Positions 1 to 7,157 of a stretch of 13,678 nt of DNA are shown piece after piece. Within the stretch, counting starts at the first letter, position 1, and every line of letters starts with the position of its first letter. The notes beneath the pieces are model-generated. The model made no database searches, had not been told where the DNA came from, and saw only the letters and a program-made list of their open reading frames with translations. Origin of the DNA: an uncultured Bifidobacterium sp. (lineage in GTDB: Bacteria; Actinomycetota; Actinomycetes; Actinomycetales; Bifidobacteriaceae); contig NZ_CAUEQY010000032.1 in the NCBI RefSeq assembly GCF_959020145.1, positions 1 to 13,678 of the forward strand, given 5' to 3'. The position numbers and the translations under genes are program-made.

Positions 1-19
1 ACCACGTACACTGGAACAC

Positions 20-709
20 ATGCAGCAGATCAACATCGTCATCTCAGGTTTCACCCCGTACGACGGCATCGACGTGAATCCGGCCGTACTTGTTCCCGTG
101 GCGCTCGCCGAATATTGGAATGATCCATCTCAATCCATGGCGCTGTCCGACGATCTTCTGCAGGATGTTTCCATGAGCGTGACGACGGTGACGCTTCCGG
201 TCAGTTTCGCCAATGCCTGGCCCATGTTGCTGAACGCCATCGAACAGGCGAATCCCGATATTGTCATCGCCACCGGTTTGAAGCGGTCCGCCCGCGGCGT
301 GCTGTTGGAGCGATGCGCCACGAATCTGATGGACGCGGCCAAGCCTGACGCCGACAATGTGATTCCGCCTCGCCGTCCGATCAATCCGGAAGGGCCTGCG
401 GCATATTGGACGCGCCTGCCGTTGCGTTCGATTCTGCGCGATTTCGCCAAACATGAGATTCCCGCCGCGCTGAGTTCGGATGCGGGCACGTTCGTCTGCA
501 ATTCGCTGTTCTACCATTTGCTCGACTGGTCTGCAGCGCAGGAAAAGCGCATTCTGTCGGGTTTCGTAAGCCTGCCGATCGTCAACGAGCAGCCACATCC
601 GCAACATGGACTGTCAATCGCGCAGCAAATCGCCGCAGGTAACGATGTGATCCGCGAATCGGTGCGTTATTATCTGCAGCCATCCTCAAGTGAGATTCTG
701 CTCGGCTGA
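20..709 (+). CDS. pcp: Pyroglutamyl-peptidase I family protein with an altered catalytic triad
   Basis: Family C15 enzymes are cytosolic cysteine peptidases that remove N-terminal pyroglutamate from peptides. The 229-aa length fits the family (about 200-230). Visible motifs are SGFTPYDGIDVNPA near residues 9-22 (family: GFxPFxxxxxNPS), GLKRSARGVLLERCATN at 86-102 with the expected catalytic Glu at E97, and DAGTFVCN at 154-161 with the expected catalytic Cys at C160. The third catalytic residue, His in the family motif GFIHVP, reads GFVSLP here, so S184 replaces it (codon AGC at 569-571). The GG usually found after GLA is also replaced (KRS). Activity is therefore doubtful. It may be a divergent or non-catalytic homologue, or a nearby His (H193 or H196) may compensate. 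The ATG at 20 gives the usual short N-terminus. No strong ribosome site is visible and the frame stays open to the window edge, so a start further upstream cannot be excluded. Family assignment is fairly sure; function is not. Confidence 0.8.
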   Translation: MQQINIVISGFTPYDGIDVNPAVLVPVALAEYWNDPSQSMALSDDLLQDVSMSVTTVTLPVSFANAWPMLLNAIEQANPDIVIATGLKRSARGVLLERCATNLMDAAKPDADNVIPPRRPINPEGPAAYWTRLPLRSILRDFAKHEIPAALSSDAGTFVCNSLFYHLLDWSAAQEKRILSGFVSLPIVNEQPHPQHGLSIAQQIAAGNDVIRESVRYYLQPSSSEILLG

Positions 710-857
710 ACGGCGTCGGCGTTTCCTCGAACGATTTCTGTGCTCTCTGTGAGAATTATGCGACTGCCGTGTGCCGAACGTTTGTTCTGCGCTAAAGTTC
801 AAAACGGATAGGCGCGGGCAAGATGCGCGATGGAAGGGAATTCGTGAAAGGAATACC

Positions 858-2336
858 ATGGTTGAGCAGTTCCCAATCGTGTTGAGGGGGTACGACAAGG
901 AAAGGGTCGATGAGGCGTTCGCTTCGGCTCAGGAGACGGTGGACCGTCTGCGTGAGCAGGTCAAGGCCGACGATCAGACCATCCTTGAACTGCAGGCACA
1001 GCTGCAGGAAGAGAAAAACAAGAAGGCCAACCCGAATTCGTTCGCATCTCTGGGCGCCAACGCGCAGCAGATGCTCGCCAGCGCGGAACAGACCAGCGCC
1101 GAGCTGCTCGACCGTGCCAAGAAAGACGCTTCCGCGGCACGCGCCACGGTGCAGCTTCAGGCCGAAACCCTGCTGAACAACGCCAAGCTCGACGCCAAGC
1201 GCATTCTCGACGAGGCCAACGCCAAGGCCGAAGCGGTGCTATCGAAGGCCAATAATGATGCCGACACGTTGAAGTCCAACGCCCAGCGCGAAGCGGACCA
1301 GCTGCGTGGCGAAGCACAGAAGGCCGTGGTAGCGCAACGCCAGACCGTCGATCTGGAATTGACGAACTCCCGTGAGGAGCACGACAAGCGTCTCGCATCG
1401 GAGCGCGCCACGCAGGAGCGTGAGCTCTCCGATCTGCGCGCCGAAGCCACCGAGCAGATCGCGGCGCAGCGCAAGAACGCCAATGACGAGATCAACCGCA
1501 TGAAAAGCGAGACCAACGACCAGATCGAATCCGCGTTGGCCGAAGCCAACAAGAAGCTGGCCGACGTGCGTGAGCAGGTGTCCAAGATGATGACGGACGC
1601 GCAGCGCCGTGCCTCGGAAATCACGGATACCGCCAAAGCCAAGGCACAGGAGATCACCGACGAGGCCGAAGTGCATCGCACCAAGACCATCAGCCAGGTC
1701 AATGCCGAGGTGGAGCAGATCCGCGCCGACATTTCCGCCCAGCAGGATGAGGCTACGAAGAAGGTCAACGAGCTGCTCGCCGACCTGAACGAACGCCGTG
1801 AAATCGCCAAGAAGCAGTCCGACGAGCTGATTTCAGAAGCGCAGCATACGCGCGATGAGGCCGAGGCATACGCTTCCGACAAGCGTGAGGCAGCCGACAA
1901 GCAGGCTGCCAGCATTCTCAAGCAGGCCACCGAAGAGGCCGACGAGCAGATCAACGAGCGTCGTGAGGCAGCCAAGAGCGAGCTTGAAGGTGTGCAGCAG
2001 CGCATCGCCGACCTGCAGACCCGTGAGGCGCAGATCACGCAGCGTGTCAGTGAACTGCGTGCCATGTTTGCCAACGCGTTCTCCGGTTTCGGCGCGAACG
2101 GCCTGTCCGTGGTCAATTCCATCGACGGCGAACAGCATGATTCCGCAGCTGAAGCTGAAACTCCGGCGAAATCGCACGACGAGAGTGGCGAAACCGTTGC
2201 GGGTGAACCGGAAGTGACCTTCGACGAGGATGTTGTCTCCGACGAACAGCAGAATAATGACGATTTTGAAGAACCGTCCGAAGACGAGCAGTCTGACCAG
2301 GGCGAGGAAGCACAGGAGGAACAGAACAATGACTGA
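858..2336 (+). CDS. DivIVA-domain coiled-coil protein
   Basis: A 492-aa protein. Residues 5-31 (FPIVLRGYDKERVDEAF and following) match the DivIVA N-terminal signature RGYDxxxVDxF, which in known DivIVA proteins binds curved membrane. Residues about 30-400 are an almost unbroken Ala/Glu/Lys/Gln-rich coiled coil with many EA, KA and AEA steps. A short hydrophobic segment follows (RVSELRAMFANAFSGFG, 396-412). The last 70 residues (about 423-492) are a disordered acidic tail rich in Glu, Asp, Gln and Asn. There is no transmembrane segment or Cys. Length and architecture differ from the polar-growth DivIVA/Wag31, which usually sits in the division and cell-wall cluster. I infer a second, cytoskeleton-like scaffold, possibly for growth or division, but the sequence does not show its partners. 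The ATG at 858 is chosen because GAAAGGA lies just upstream (845-851) and the DivIVA motif begins right after it. The in-frame ATG at 771 would add 29 unlike residues without a ribosome site. The stop overlaps the pepC start. Confidence 0.8.
   Translation: MVEQFPIVLRGYDKERVDEAFASAQETVDRLREQVKADDQTILELQAQLQEEKNKKANPNSFASLGANAQQMLASAEQTSAELLDRAKKDASAARATVQLQAETLLNNAKLDAKRILDEANAKAEAVLSKANNDADTLKSNAQREADQLRGEAQKAVVAQRQTVDLELTNSREEHDKRLASERATQERELSDLRAEATEQIAAQRKNANDEINRMKSETNDQIESALAEANKKLADVREQVSKMMTDAQRRASEITDTAKAKAQEITDEAEVHRTKTISQVNAEVEQIRADISAQQDEATKKVNELLADLNERREIAKKQSDELISEAQHTRDEAEAYASDKREAADKQAASILKQATEEADEQINERREAAKSELEGVQQRIADLQTREAQITQRVSELRAMFANAFSGFGANGLSVVNSIDGEQHDSAAEAETPAKSHDESGETVAGEPEVTFDEDVVSDEQQNNDDFEEPSEDEQSDQGEEAQEEQNND
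2314..2331 (+). promoter_or_regulatory. Ribosome binding site of pepC inside the upstream gene
   Basis: AGGAGGA at 2314-2320 lies 8 bases before the ATG at 2329. Both sit in the coding end of the coiled-coil gene, which stops at 2336. This strong site, with the 8-base overlap, decides the pepC start and suggests translational coupling of the two genes. Confidence 0.8.
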
Positions 2337-3669
2337 CATCACGCCGTTGAGCGCTGATGCATTGGCAACGCTGGTTGAGGATTTCGAAGCCAGCGACCAC
2401 AACCGTATGGCCATGAACGCGGTCACCGCGGCTGGCATCAACAAGGTGGCACGCAACTATGACCGCGCCCGCCTGATGCAGCGCCGATTCTCCACCATTG
2501 TCGACAATGGCACCGCCACCCATCAGGATCGTTCCGGCCGTTGCTGGCTGTTCAGCTCGCTGAACGTGGCTCGTTTCGTGGCCAAGAAGAACATGGGGCT
2601 GAAGGAATTCGAGTTCTCCCAGAACTATGCCATGTACTACGACAAGCTCGAGCGCGTCAACTACTTCCTGCAGGACGTGGCCGAACTGGTGAAGGCCGGC
2701 GAGCCGTCCGACTCCCGCCTGATCCAGCATCTGCTCGCCGACGTGATGGGCGACGGCGGCCAGTGGACCATGGCCATGAACGTGTACAAGAAGTACGGTG
2801 CCGTTCCGAAGGATCTGTTCCCGGAAACCGAATCCTCCAAGAACACCGGCGAAATGAACGTGCAATTGCGTCGCCTGCTGCATACGGCCGTCGCGCACAT
2901 GTATGCTGATCCGGCTTCGATCGAATCGGTAATCGCCGAAGCGACCGCCGCCGGACACCGTATTCTGACGATTCACTTGGGCGAGCCGCCGAAGAGCTTC
3001 GACTGGGAGTGGACCGACAAGGACGGCGAGTTCCATCGCGATGGTGAGATCACGCCTGTGGAATTCTGGCAGAAGTACGTCGGTTCCGCCGATCTGGAAA
3101 GCTACGTGTGCCTGGTCGACGATCCTCGTCAGGAGCATGCGAAGGGCAAGAAGATCGGTATCGGGCACTTGGGTAATGTGGCCGGGGGAGACCCGACCGA
3201 ATACCTGAACGTGCCGAACCAGTTCATGAAGGATTGCGTGCGTCAGATTCTCGAAGAGCAGGGCATTCCAGTATGGTTCGGTGCTGACTGCCACCCGATG
3301 ATGGATCGTGAAAACGGCGCTTGGGCCACTGATCTGTTTGAATACGGCAAGGTGTATGGCGTCGACTTCGATCTGGACAAGGAAGATCGCGTGCGTTTCG
3401 CCGATTCCGCGATGAACCACGCTATGGCGTTCGTCGGCGTGGACGTGGCCGAAGACGGCACGACCACCCGTCGTTGGCGTGTGGAGAACTCTTGGGGCGA
3501 CAAGATCGCAGACAAGGGCTACTTCACTATGAGCGACGACTGGTTCACCGAATACGTGTACGAGGTCGCCGTGCCGAAGGCGCTGCTCCCTGCCGAATAT
3601 CAGGCCGCTCTTGACGAGCCAGCCACCATGCTCCCCGCATGGGATCCGATGGGCGCTCTGGCTGACTGA
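2329..3669 (+). CDS. pepC: Aminopeptidase C (bleomycin hydrolase family, C1B)
   Basis: A cytosolic papain-fold cysteine aminopeptidase that trims N-terminal residues from peptides; family members form a hexameric barrel with the active sites inside. The 446-aa length is normal. The catalytic set is complete: Q66 (oxyanion hole) and C72 in HQDRSGRCWLFSS, H364 in MNHAMAFVGVD, and N387 in WRVENSWGD. The C-terminus LPAWDPMGALAD (435-446) is the conserved tail that in this family reaches into the active site and enforces aminopeptidase action. The start at 2329 is supported by AGGAGGA 8 bases upstream and gives MTDITPLSADAL. An in-frame ATG at 2230 lies deep in the upstream gene and is unlikely. 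It is probably co-transcribed with the DivIVA-domain gene, although no functional link is evident; the pair may simply share a promoter. A long hairpin follows 23 bases after the stop. Identification is very secure. Confidence 0.96.
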   Translation: MTDITPLSADALATLVEDFEASDHNRMAMNAVTAAGINKVARNYDRARLMQRRFSTIVDNGTATHQDRSGRCWLFSSLNVARFVAKKNMGLKEFEFSQNYAMYYDKLERVNYFLQDVAELVKAGEPSDSRLIQHLLADVMGDGGQWTMAMNVYKKYGAVPKDLFPETESSKNTGEMNVQLRRLLHTAVAHMYADPASIESVIAEATAAGHRILTIHLGEPPKSFDWEWTDKDGEFHRDGEITPVEFWQKYVGSADLESYVCLVDDPRQEHAKGKKIGIGHLGNVAGGDPTEYLNVPNQFMKDCVRQILEEQGIPVWFGADCHPMMDRENGAWATDLFEYGKVYGVDFDLDKEDRVRFADSAMNHAMAFVGVDVAEDGTTTRRWRVENSWGDKIADKGYFTMSDDWFTEYVYEVAVPKALLPAEYQAALDEPATMLPAWDPMGALAD

Positions 3670-3692
3670 TACGTAAACCGACAAACCGATTG

Positions 3693-3748
3693 ACGAATGC
3701 CGACTGCATGGGACTTCGCAAAAAGTCCAGCATGCAGTCGGCATTCGT
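3693..3748 (+). terminator. Long perfect hairpin, probable terminator after pepC
   Basis: Arms 3693-3710 (ACGAATGCCGACTGCATG) and 3731-3748 pair perfectly over 18 bp. Inside, GGACT (3711-3715) pairs with AGTCC (3724-3728), leaving a 2-base bulge and the loop TCGCAAAA. A moderately T-rich stretch (GTGTTATTCCGCTTTTA) follows instead of a clean T-run. It ends the coiled-coil/pepC unit. Confidence 0.8.
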
Positions 3749-3793
3749 GTTATTCCGCTTTTATCCGTTAAGGTAACTTCGGTGATTATCATC

Positions 3794-3836
3794 CATGCAC
3801 AGTATGCATGAAGCAGGTATGCAGGTATAAGGAGGA
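3794..3836 (+). promoter_or_regulatory. Repeat-rich leader and strong ribosome site before the first DAHP synthase gene
   Basis: The short leader holds an inverted repeat CATGCA-CAGTA-TGCATG (3794-3810) and an 8-bp tandem repeat GCAGGTAT (3813-3820 and 3821-3828). A very strong ribosome site, AAGGAGGA (3829-3836), lies 9 bases before the ATG. The repeats could be an operator, for instance for an aromatic amino acid repressor, but no known consensus is recognised. I cannot place a convincing -35/-10 pair. Confidence 0.4.
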
Positions 3837-3845
3837 GCAGAAGAG

Positions 3846-4979
3846 ATGTCAGGTCTTCGCGGTCCAGATAGTTCGAAGGATGCGCAGTTGTTGGATAACG
3901 CCGTGTTTCCGGAGACCGTGGATATCAATATTCGACAGCTAGACCCGATTCCGGCTCCCCGATATTTTCTGAAGGAAATTCCACTCACCGACGAGATGAG
4001 CGATCTGGTGTTGAAGTCCCGTCAGGAAATCCGCGATGTGCTCAACGGCAAAGACGATCGTCTGCTTGCCATCGTCGGTCCATGCTCGATTCATGATCCG
4101 AAAGCGGCGCACGAATACGCGGCAAAACTTGCCGCGGTCAAAAAAGAACTGGAAGACCAACTGGTCATTGTGATGCGCGTGTATTTCGAAAAGCCACGCA
4201 CCACCATCGGTTGGAAGGGTCTGATCAACGATCCCGATCTCGACGGCCAGTTCAATATTCGCAAGGGCATGTGGCTCGCACGCAAGGTGCTGGCCGATGT
4301 GCTGAGCCTTGGACTCCCGGCAGCCACGGAATGGCTTGACCCGATCACCCCGCAGTACATCTGCGACCTGATTAGCTGGGGTGCGATTGGCGCTCGCAAT
4401 ACGGAAAGCCAGGTGCATCGCGAGCTCGCGTCGGGCATGTCGATGCCAATCGGCTTCAAGAACGCCACCGACGGTTCGATCAAGCCGGCAGCGGATTCCT
4501 GCTTCGCGGCCGCCTTCGAGCATCATTTCCTGTCCATCAATCTTGACGGTCGTGTGATTTCCGCCGAAACCAAGGGCAATCCCGATTGCCATCTGGTGTT
4601 GCGCGGCTCCTCGCACGGCCCGAACTACGATACCGAATCCGTGGCGAAGGCGTTGGCCGATCTGAAGGTTTCCAAGGCGTCCGGCCCGAGCGAACACGGT
4701 CTTGTCATCGACGCGGCGCACGGCAACTGCGGCAAGGACGAAGTGCGCGAAGCCGAAGTGATCGAAAACATCGCCTCCCGCATCGCAACGGGAGAGTCGG
4801 GCATCAGCGGCATCATGATGGAAAGCTTCCTGAAAGCCGGCAATCAGAAGCCCGCTCCGCTCGACCAGCTCGAGTACGGCAAATCCATCACCGACGCCTG
4901 CGTGCCGTGGGAACGTACCGAACAGTTGTTGCACACGCTTGCCGATGCGGTCGAAAGCCGTCGCGCACTCGCCAAATAA
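3846..4979 (+). CDS. aroF: 3-deoxy-7-phosphoheptulonate (DAHP) synthase, class I, copy 1
   Basis: Condenses phosphoenolpyruvate with erythrose 4-phosphate, the committed first step of the shikimate pathway to Phe, Tyr and Trp. The 377 aa match the microbial AroF/AroG/AroH family rather than the plant-type class II enzyme. Motifs run in order: IVGPCSIHDP (76-85), VMRVYFEKPRTTIGWKGLINDPD (from 109), SWGAIGARNTESQVHRELASG (from 177), LRGSSHGPNY (252-261), DAAHGN (289-294) and MMESF (324-328). The four metal ligands known from E. coli AroG are present as C80, H292, E326 and D350. The effector-pocket segment reads LDPITPQY (164-171), with Pro at the position where Tyr-sensitive AroF has Pro and Phe-sensitive AroG has Met. 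Tyr control is therefore possible but only inferred, and the F/G/H letter is not certain. ATG 3846 has AAGGAGGA at the right distance. It has its own terminator (5002-5045) and a close paralogue downstream. Confidence 0.93.
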   Translation: MSGLRGPDSSKDAQLLDNAVFPETVDINIRQLDPIPAPRYFLKEIPLTDEMSDLVLKSRQEIRDVLNGKDDRLLAIVGPCSIHDPKAAHEYAAKLAAVKKELEDQLVIVMRVYFEKPRTTIGWKGLINDPDLDGQFNIRKGMWLARKVLADVLSLGLPAATEWLDPITPQYICDLISWGAIGARNTESQVHRELASGMSMPIGFKNATDGSIKPAADSCFAAAFEHHFLSINLDGRVISAETKGNPDCHLVLRGSSHGPNYDTESVAKALADLKVSKASGPSEHGLVIDAAHGNCGKDEVREAEVIENIASRIATGESGISGIMMESFLKAGNQKPAPLDQLEYGKSITDACVPWERTEQLLHTLADAVESRRALAK

Positions 4980-5001
4980 GCGCAAATAATCGCAAATAAC
5001 T

Positions 5002-5045
5002 AACCGTGCGGAATACGCGTAACTGCGTAATCGCACGGTTTTTGC
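5002..5045 (+). terminator. Intrinsic terminator between the two DAHP synthase genes
   Basis: Arms AACCGTGCG (5002-5010) and CGCACGGTT (5032-5040) pair perfectly. An inner stem TACGC/GCGTA (5014-5018 with 5025-5029) extends the hairpin, and TTTTT runs directly from the right arm. Two copies of CGCAAATAA (4981-4989, 4991-4999) lie just before it. It should separate expression of the two paralogues. Confidence 0.85.
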
Positions 5046-5108
5046 ATAGCGACTGCCATTTGATTGATATTCTTGGGGAGATAGGTGATTGTCAAGGAGA
5101 GCAGTGAA

Positions 5109-6293
5109 ATGCAGCAGCAGCTGAACACGCCTGAAGAGCTTCGCGCCATCCGCGAGGCCATGGATGAGGGAAAGAATCCGCTGGTGGCTACGGATGTGCC
5201 ACGCTGGGAAGATCAGGTCGGCATCAGCCGCATCGTGAACCGCAGGGTGCTTGAATTCGAGGTGCTTCCCACGCCGGCGCAGGTGTTGGGGGACCTGCCG
5301 CTCAGCGATCAGGCGCAAGAGATCGTCGCCTATTCACGCGATGAGATTCGTGCCTGCCTGTACGGCCAGGACGATCGATTGCTGGTGATCGTCGGTCCGT
5401 GTTCCGTGCATGATCCGGCTGCCGCACTCGATTACGCCCGTCGCTTGGCCGCGTTGAAAGACGAGCTGGGCGGAGAATTGCTGATTGTGATGCGCGTGTA
5501 TTTCGAAAAACCGCGTACGACGGTCGGTTGGAAAGGCTTGATCAACGATCCCGACATCGACGGCAGCTGCAATATCAAAAAAGGCCTGCTTTTGGCCCGT
5601 CGTACGCTGCTTGGCGTATTGGACGCAGGTTTGGCCACCGCCACGGAATTCCTGGAACCAACCAGCCCGCAATACATTTCCGACGCGGTCAGCTGGGGTG
5701 CGATCGGCGCTCGCAATACGGAAAGCCAGGTGCACCGCCAGCTCGCTTCGGGCATGTCGATGCCGATCGGCTTCAAAAACGCTACCGACGGTTCCATCAA
5801 AGCGCCGACCGACTCGTGTTTTGCGTCGGCACAGCAGCATACGTTCTTCGGCATCGATCATATGGGTCGTGCGGCCGTAGTCAAAACGCTCGGCAATCCC
5901 GACTGCCATGTGGTATTGCGTGGTTCGAGCAGCGGCCCGAACTATGACGCCGAATCCGTGGCGAATGCCATGAAGCTCATCCGTGAGGAAATGCCGGTCG
6001 AATCCGCGGCGGCACACGGTCTGATCGTGGACTGCTCGCACGGCAATTCCGGCAAAGACGAACATCGCCAAGTCGAAGTGGTACGTAATATCGCAAGCCG
6101 TATCGCCGAAGGTGAGGAAGGCATCACCGGCATCATGATGGAAAGCTTCATCGAAGGTGGCAGTCAAAAACCGGCACCGCTCGCCGAACTCACGTACGGT
6201 CAATCCATCACCGACAAATGCTTGAGCTGGCAGATTACGGAAGCGTTGCTGCGCGAACTTGCGCAAGCTGTGGGCAAGCGCCGCTGGAAGTGA
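5109..6293 (+). CDS. aroG: 3-deoxy-7-phosphoheptulonate (DAHP) synthase, class I, copy 2
   Basis: Same reaction and family as the upstream copy. With the ATG at 5109 the protein has 394 aa and a longer, unrelated N-terminus (MQQQLNTPEELRAIREAMDE) of about 35 residues before similarity begins. In this family the N-terminus contributes to the dimer interface and the effector site. Motifs: IVGPCSVHDP, VMRVYFEKPRTTVGWKGLINDPD, SWGAIGARNTESQVHRQLASG, LRGSSSGPNY, DCSHGN, MMESF. The metal ligands are C98, H311, E345 and D369. The effector segment reads LEPTSPQY, differing from LDPITPQY in copy 1, which fits different feedback sensitivity. AAGGAG (5094-5099) lies 9 bases before this ATG. An in-frame GTG at 5085, with GGGGAG 4 bases upstream, would add 8 residues and is less likely. 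There is no terminator before the nucleosidase gene 60 bases downstream, so the two are probably co-transcribed. The symbol letter is arbitrary. Confidence 0.92.
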   Translation: MQQQLNTPEELRAIREAMDEGKNPLVATDVPRWEDQVGISRIVNRRVLEFEVLPTPAQVLGDLPLSDQAQEIVAYSRDEIRACLYGQDDRLLVIVGPCSVHDPAAALDYARRLAALKDELGGELLIVMRVYFEKPRTTVGWKGLINDPDIDGSCNIKKGLLLARRTLLGVLDAGLATATEFLEPTSPQYISDAVSWGAIGARNTESQVHRQLASGMSMPIGFKNATDGSIKAPTDSCFASAQQHTFFGIDHMGRAAVVKTLGNPDCHVVLRGSSSGPNYDAESVANAMKLIREEMPVESAAAHGLIVDCSHGNSGKDEHRQVEVVRNIASRIAEGEEGITGIMMESFIEGGSQKPAPLAELTYGQSITDKCLSWQITEALLRELAQAVGKRRWK

Positions 6294-6297
6294 GAGA

Positions 6298-6324
6298 AGC
6301 GAAAATAAGCGAAACCGAGCGAAA
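6298..6324 (+). repeat. Three AGCGAAA units with 10-bp period
   Basis: AGCGAAA occurs at 6298-6304, 6308-6314 and 6318-6324, exactly one per 10 bases, in the gap between the second DAHP synthase gene and the nucleosidase gene. The role is unknown. It may be a short purine-rich untranslated spacer. Confidence 0.6.
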
Positions 6325-6353
6325 AGCGTGAAGCAATTGAAAGGAACGAACGC

Positions 6354-7061
6354 ATGAGCACAATCGCCATCATCGGCGCCATGGACGAGGAAGTCGCCAA
6401 TATCGCATCCGCATTGAGCGACATCACCGTAACGGAGGAAGCCGGCGTCAGCGTGACACGCGGCACCATCGAAACCAACAAGGGCACTCGCGTCAACGTT
6501 GCGGCAACGGTCGGCGGCATGGGCACCGTCAATATCGCCGCCACCACGCAGCATCTCATCGACGCGGACCAGCCTGACGCCGTGATCTTCTCCGGCATCG
6601 CAGGCAATCTCAACACGCATCTGCACATCAACGACGTGGTGCTTGGCGGCACGTTGCGCTACCTCGACACCGACATGCGTCTCGTCGGCCAGTGGAAGCC
6701 AGGCACTGCGGACCAGCCGGTGGAGGAATTCCACTCCGATGACCGTCTGATCGAAGTCGCCGATAAGGTGCTGACCGATCTGAGCGTGCATCACATCACC
6801 GGCATCATCGCCACGGGCAACTATTTCGTGGACGATCCGAAGAAAGTGGAGCAGGTGATTCGCGAAACCGGCGCGGACGCGGTCGAAATGGAAGGCGCCG
6901 CGGTGGCGCATGTCGCGGCGCGCAACGGCCTGCCCGTGCTGGTCATCCGCGCGTTGAGCGACAATGCCGACACGGATTACGTGGAATTCAAGGAATTCGA
7001 CATTTCCGAATATGCCGACACCGCGGCGAAAATCGCGGTGAACATCGTCAAGCGCATGTAA
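6354..7061 (+). CDS. mtnN: 5'-methylthioadenosine/S-adenosylhomocysteine nucleosidase
   Basis: Cytosolic enzyme that hydrolyses the glycosidic bond of S-adenosylhomocysteine and methylthioadenosine, releasing adenine. It recycles methyl-cycle by-products and supplies S-ribosylhomocysteine to LuxS where that exists. The 235-aa length is typical. IAIIGAMDEEV (4-14) is the N-terminal signature, and E13 aligns with the E. coli catalytic Glu (E12). VEMEGAA (177-183) holds the ribose-contacting Met/Glu pair. IRALSDNAD (198-206) holds the catalytic Asp as D203. A central segment that usually reads HDxDxT is LDTDM here, a small deviation near the substrate pocket. AAAGGA lies about 8 bases before the ATG. 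It is probably in one transcript with the second DAHP synthase gene, and a strong hairpin follows the stop. A general purine nucleoside phosphorylase-fold relative is the alternative, but the motifs favour the nucleosidase. Confidence 0.9.
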   Translation: MSTIAIIGAMDEEVANIASALSDITVTEEAGVSVTRGTIETNKGTRVNVAATVGGMGTVNIAATTQHLIDADQPDAVIFSGIAGNLNTHLHINDVVLGGTLRYLDTDMRLVGQWKPGTADQPVEEFHSDDRLIEVADKVLTDLSVHHITGIIATGNYFVDDPKKVEQVIRETGADAVEMEGAAVAHVAARNGLPVLVIRALSDNADTDYVEFKEFDISEYADTAAKIAVNIVKRM

Positions 7062-7070
7062 GCGCATGAA

Positions 7071-7111
7071 AGACGGCCCGTCCAACGCATCGGTTGCTGG
7101 ACGGGCCGTCT
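7071..7111 (+). terminator. GC-rich hairpin terminator after the nucleosidase gene
   Basis: Arms AGACGGCCCGTCCA (7071-7084) and TGGACGGGCCGTCT (7098-7111) pair perfectly over 14 bp with a 13-base loop. The hairpin begins 9 bases after the stop codon. Only a weak T-rich stretch (CATATTT) follows. Confidence 0.85.
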
Positions 7112-7135
7112 CATATTTCGGTATGGCGAATCTCA

Positions 7136-7157
7136 CGAAAGTGAACTGCGGGGAAAC
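7136..7157 (-). promoter_or_regulatory. Candidate PHO-box-like site upstream of the sensor kinase gene
   Basis: Read on the reverse strand, two adjacent 11-mers appear: GTTTCCCCGCA and GTTCACTTTCG. The second fits the Streptomyces PhoP direct-repeat unit (about GTTCAYYYRSG) at all but one position; the first is weaker. The site lies about 90 bases before the kinase start. It suggests autoregulation, but it is the weaker match of the set. A separate inverted repeat, CGGAAA-TCGC-TTTCCG, lies at 7184-7199. Confidence 0.4.

Noticed and set aside
771..857. Longer N-terminus of the DivIVA-domain protein from ATG 771
   Set aside because: The 29 added residues are basic and unlike DivIVA, and no ribosome site precedes 771, whereas GAAAGGA precedes 858.
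710..857. Promoter for the coiled-coil/pepC unit
   Set aside because: Several weak hexamers (for example TAAAGT at 793-798) are present, but no pair is convincing enough to call.
2113..3792. Long reverse-strand open frame (559 codons) opposite pepC
   Set aside because: Antisense shadow of a secure gene, spanning a terminator hairpin and with no plausible protein features.
5085..5108. GTG start for the second DAHP synthase
   Set aside because: Possible, with GGGGAG 4 bases upstream, but ATG 5109 has AAGGAG at better spacing.
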